From assembly GCA_903834645.1 (NCBI GenBank), contig CAILKA010000334.1:1-21350 (forward strand): a DNA stretch of 21,350 bases, in the 5' to 3' direction. This DNA is from an uncultured beta proteobacterium. GTDB taxonomy: Bacteria; Pseudomonadota; Gammaproteobacteria; Burkholderiales; Burkholderiaceae_C. The first letter of the stretch is position 1, and each line of letters opens with the position of its first letter. A program made the position numbers and the translations under genes. The notes beneath the pieces were generated by a model. It was not told the origin of the DNA, did not search any database, and worked only from the letters and a program-made list of their open reading frames with translations. Below, piece by piece: positions 21,054 to 21,350 of the stretch.

Positions 21054-21350
21054 GGCAGGCGCCTATTGTGGCGCTGGGCGGCTGCATGAGCGGCAAGGCG
21101 ATGTGGGCAGCCTTCGAAGCCTCGCTGGCGCGCCCGCGAAGGAGTGCCCGATAGCCAAAGTCAGGCTTTCCCGCCGCACGCGACGCCGCGCCCGAATGGG
21201 TGTAAAGGGGGCGCTCGCTTTTCGGCTAAGATGCCGAGGTTGATATACGCAAGACTATCCGCTCTTAGGTCTTTCTTCCCACACCGGCACCCTGCCGGCG
21301 CTCGAGTCGAATCCCCCTCTTGAAGATCTTCTTCGTGTCTCTTCGCCAGG
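21054..21350. other. Non-coding stretch at right edge, probable leader of a gene beyond the window
   Basis: No reading frame here looks like a protein. The composition becomes less GC-rich after about 21200. TAAGAT (21227-21232) is flanked exactly by TCGGC (21222-21226) and GCCGA (21233-21237), suggesting a -10 box inside an operator. A 6-base stem CCGGCA/TGCCGG with a 3-base loop lies at 21284-21298. It probably contains the promoter and 5' leader of a rightward gene starting past 21350; that gene cannot be identified. Confidence 0.35.

Noticed and set aside
20404..21096. 230-codon minus-strand frame overlapping the AraC membrane domain
   Set aside because: Different frame, Arg/Gly/Pro-rich without hydrophobic segments; considered only as a possible source of a frameshifted AraC N-terminus, for which there is no direct support.

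Overview
The window is very GC-rich, densely packed chromosomal DNA. It most likely comes from a betaproteobacterium of the order Burkholderiales (Comamonadaceae or a close relative). This rests on the strong G/C preference at third codon positions, two complete tripartite-tricarboxylate (Bug/TctC) periplasmic binding proteins plus a fragment of a third without a matching TctA/TctB permease, the AAHS-type aromatic acid transporter, and the IclR and 7TM-AraC regulators. The genus is inferred only loosely. No rRNA, tRNA, CRISPR array, insertion sequence or prophage gene was seen.

Layout. (1) 1-974, minus: 5' part of a BatA-like von Willebrand A membrane protein that runs off the left edge. (2) 1172-1390, minus: a small helix-hairpin-helix protein. 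(3) 1478-13689, minus: a run of eleven closely spaced genes read leftward from about 13.7 kb. In transcription order they are E1 alpha and E1 beta of a 2-oxoacid-dehydrogenase-like complex, a free-standing lipoyl-domain protein, a class III (GSAM-like) aminotransferase, an AAHS major facilitator transporter, an aryl-sulfate sulfotransferase, an SDR oxidoreductase, a formylglycine-type sulfatase / phosphonate monoester hydrolase, a Bug binding protein, an aldehyde dehydrogenase and a VOC (glyoxalase-fold) protein. (4) 13690-13979: divergent control region with several inverted and direct repeats. (5) 13980-19702, plus: a TonB-dependent receptor, an IclR regulator, an FAD aromatic hydroxylase-like monooxygenase and a second Bug protein, followed by the C-terminal scrap of a third Bug gene (to 19928). 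(6) 19974-about 21023, minus: a membrane-anchored AraC regulator. (7) 21054-21350: non-coding sequence leading to the right edge.

How the parts may work together (inference). The receptor would bring a substrate across the outer membrane, Bug proteins would bind it in the periplasm, and the AAHS carrier would move an aromatic or other organic acid inward. The leftward operon then offers sulfate transfer and hydrolysis (sulfotransferase plus sulfatase), alcohol and aldehyde oxidation (SDR, ALDH), amino-group removal (aminotransferase) and oxidative decarboxylation through a lipoyl carrier (E1 alpha/beta plus lipoyl protein). The FAD monooxygenase would hydroxylate an aromatic ring. The IclR protein is the obvious local regulator. 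The set does not match any catabolic pathway I can name. The combination of E1 alpha/beta and a bare lipoyl domain without E2/E3, an aminotransferase, and a sulfotransferase/sulfatase pair is the best candidate for an undescribed system here.
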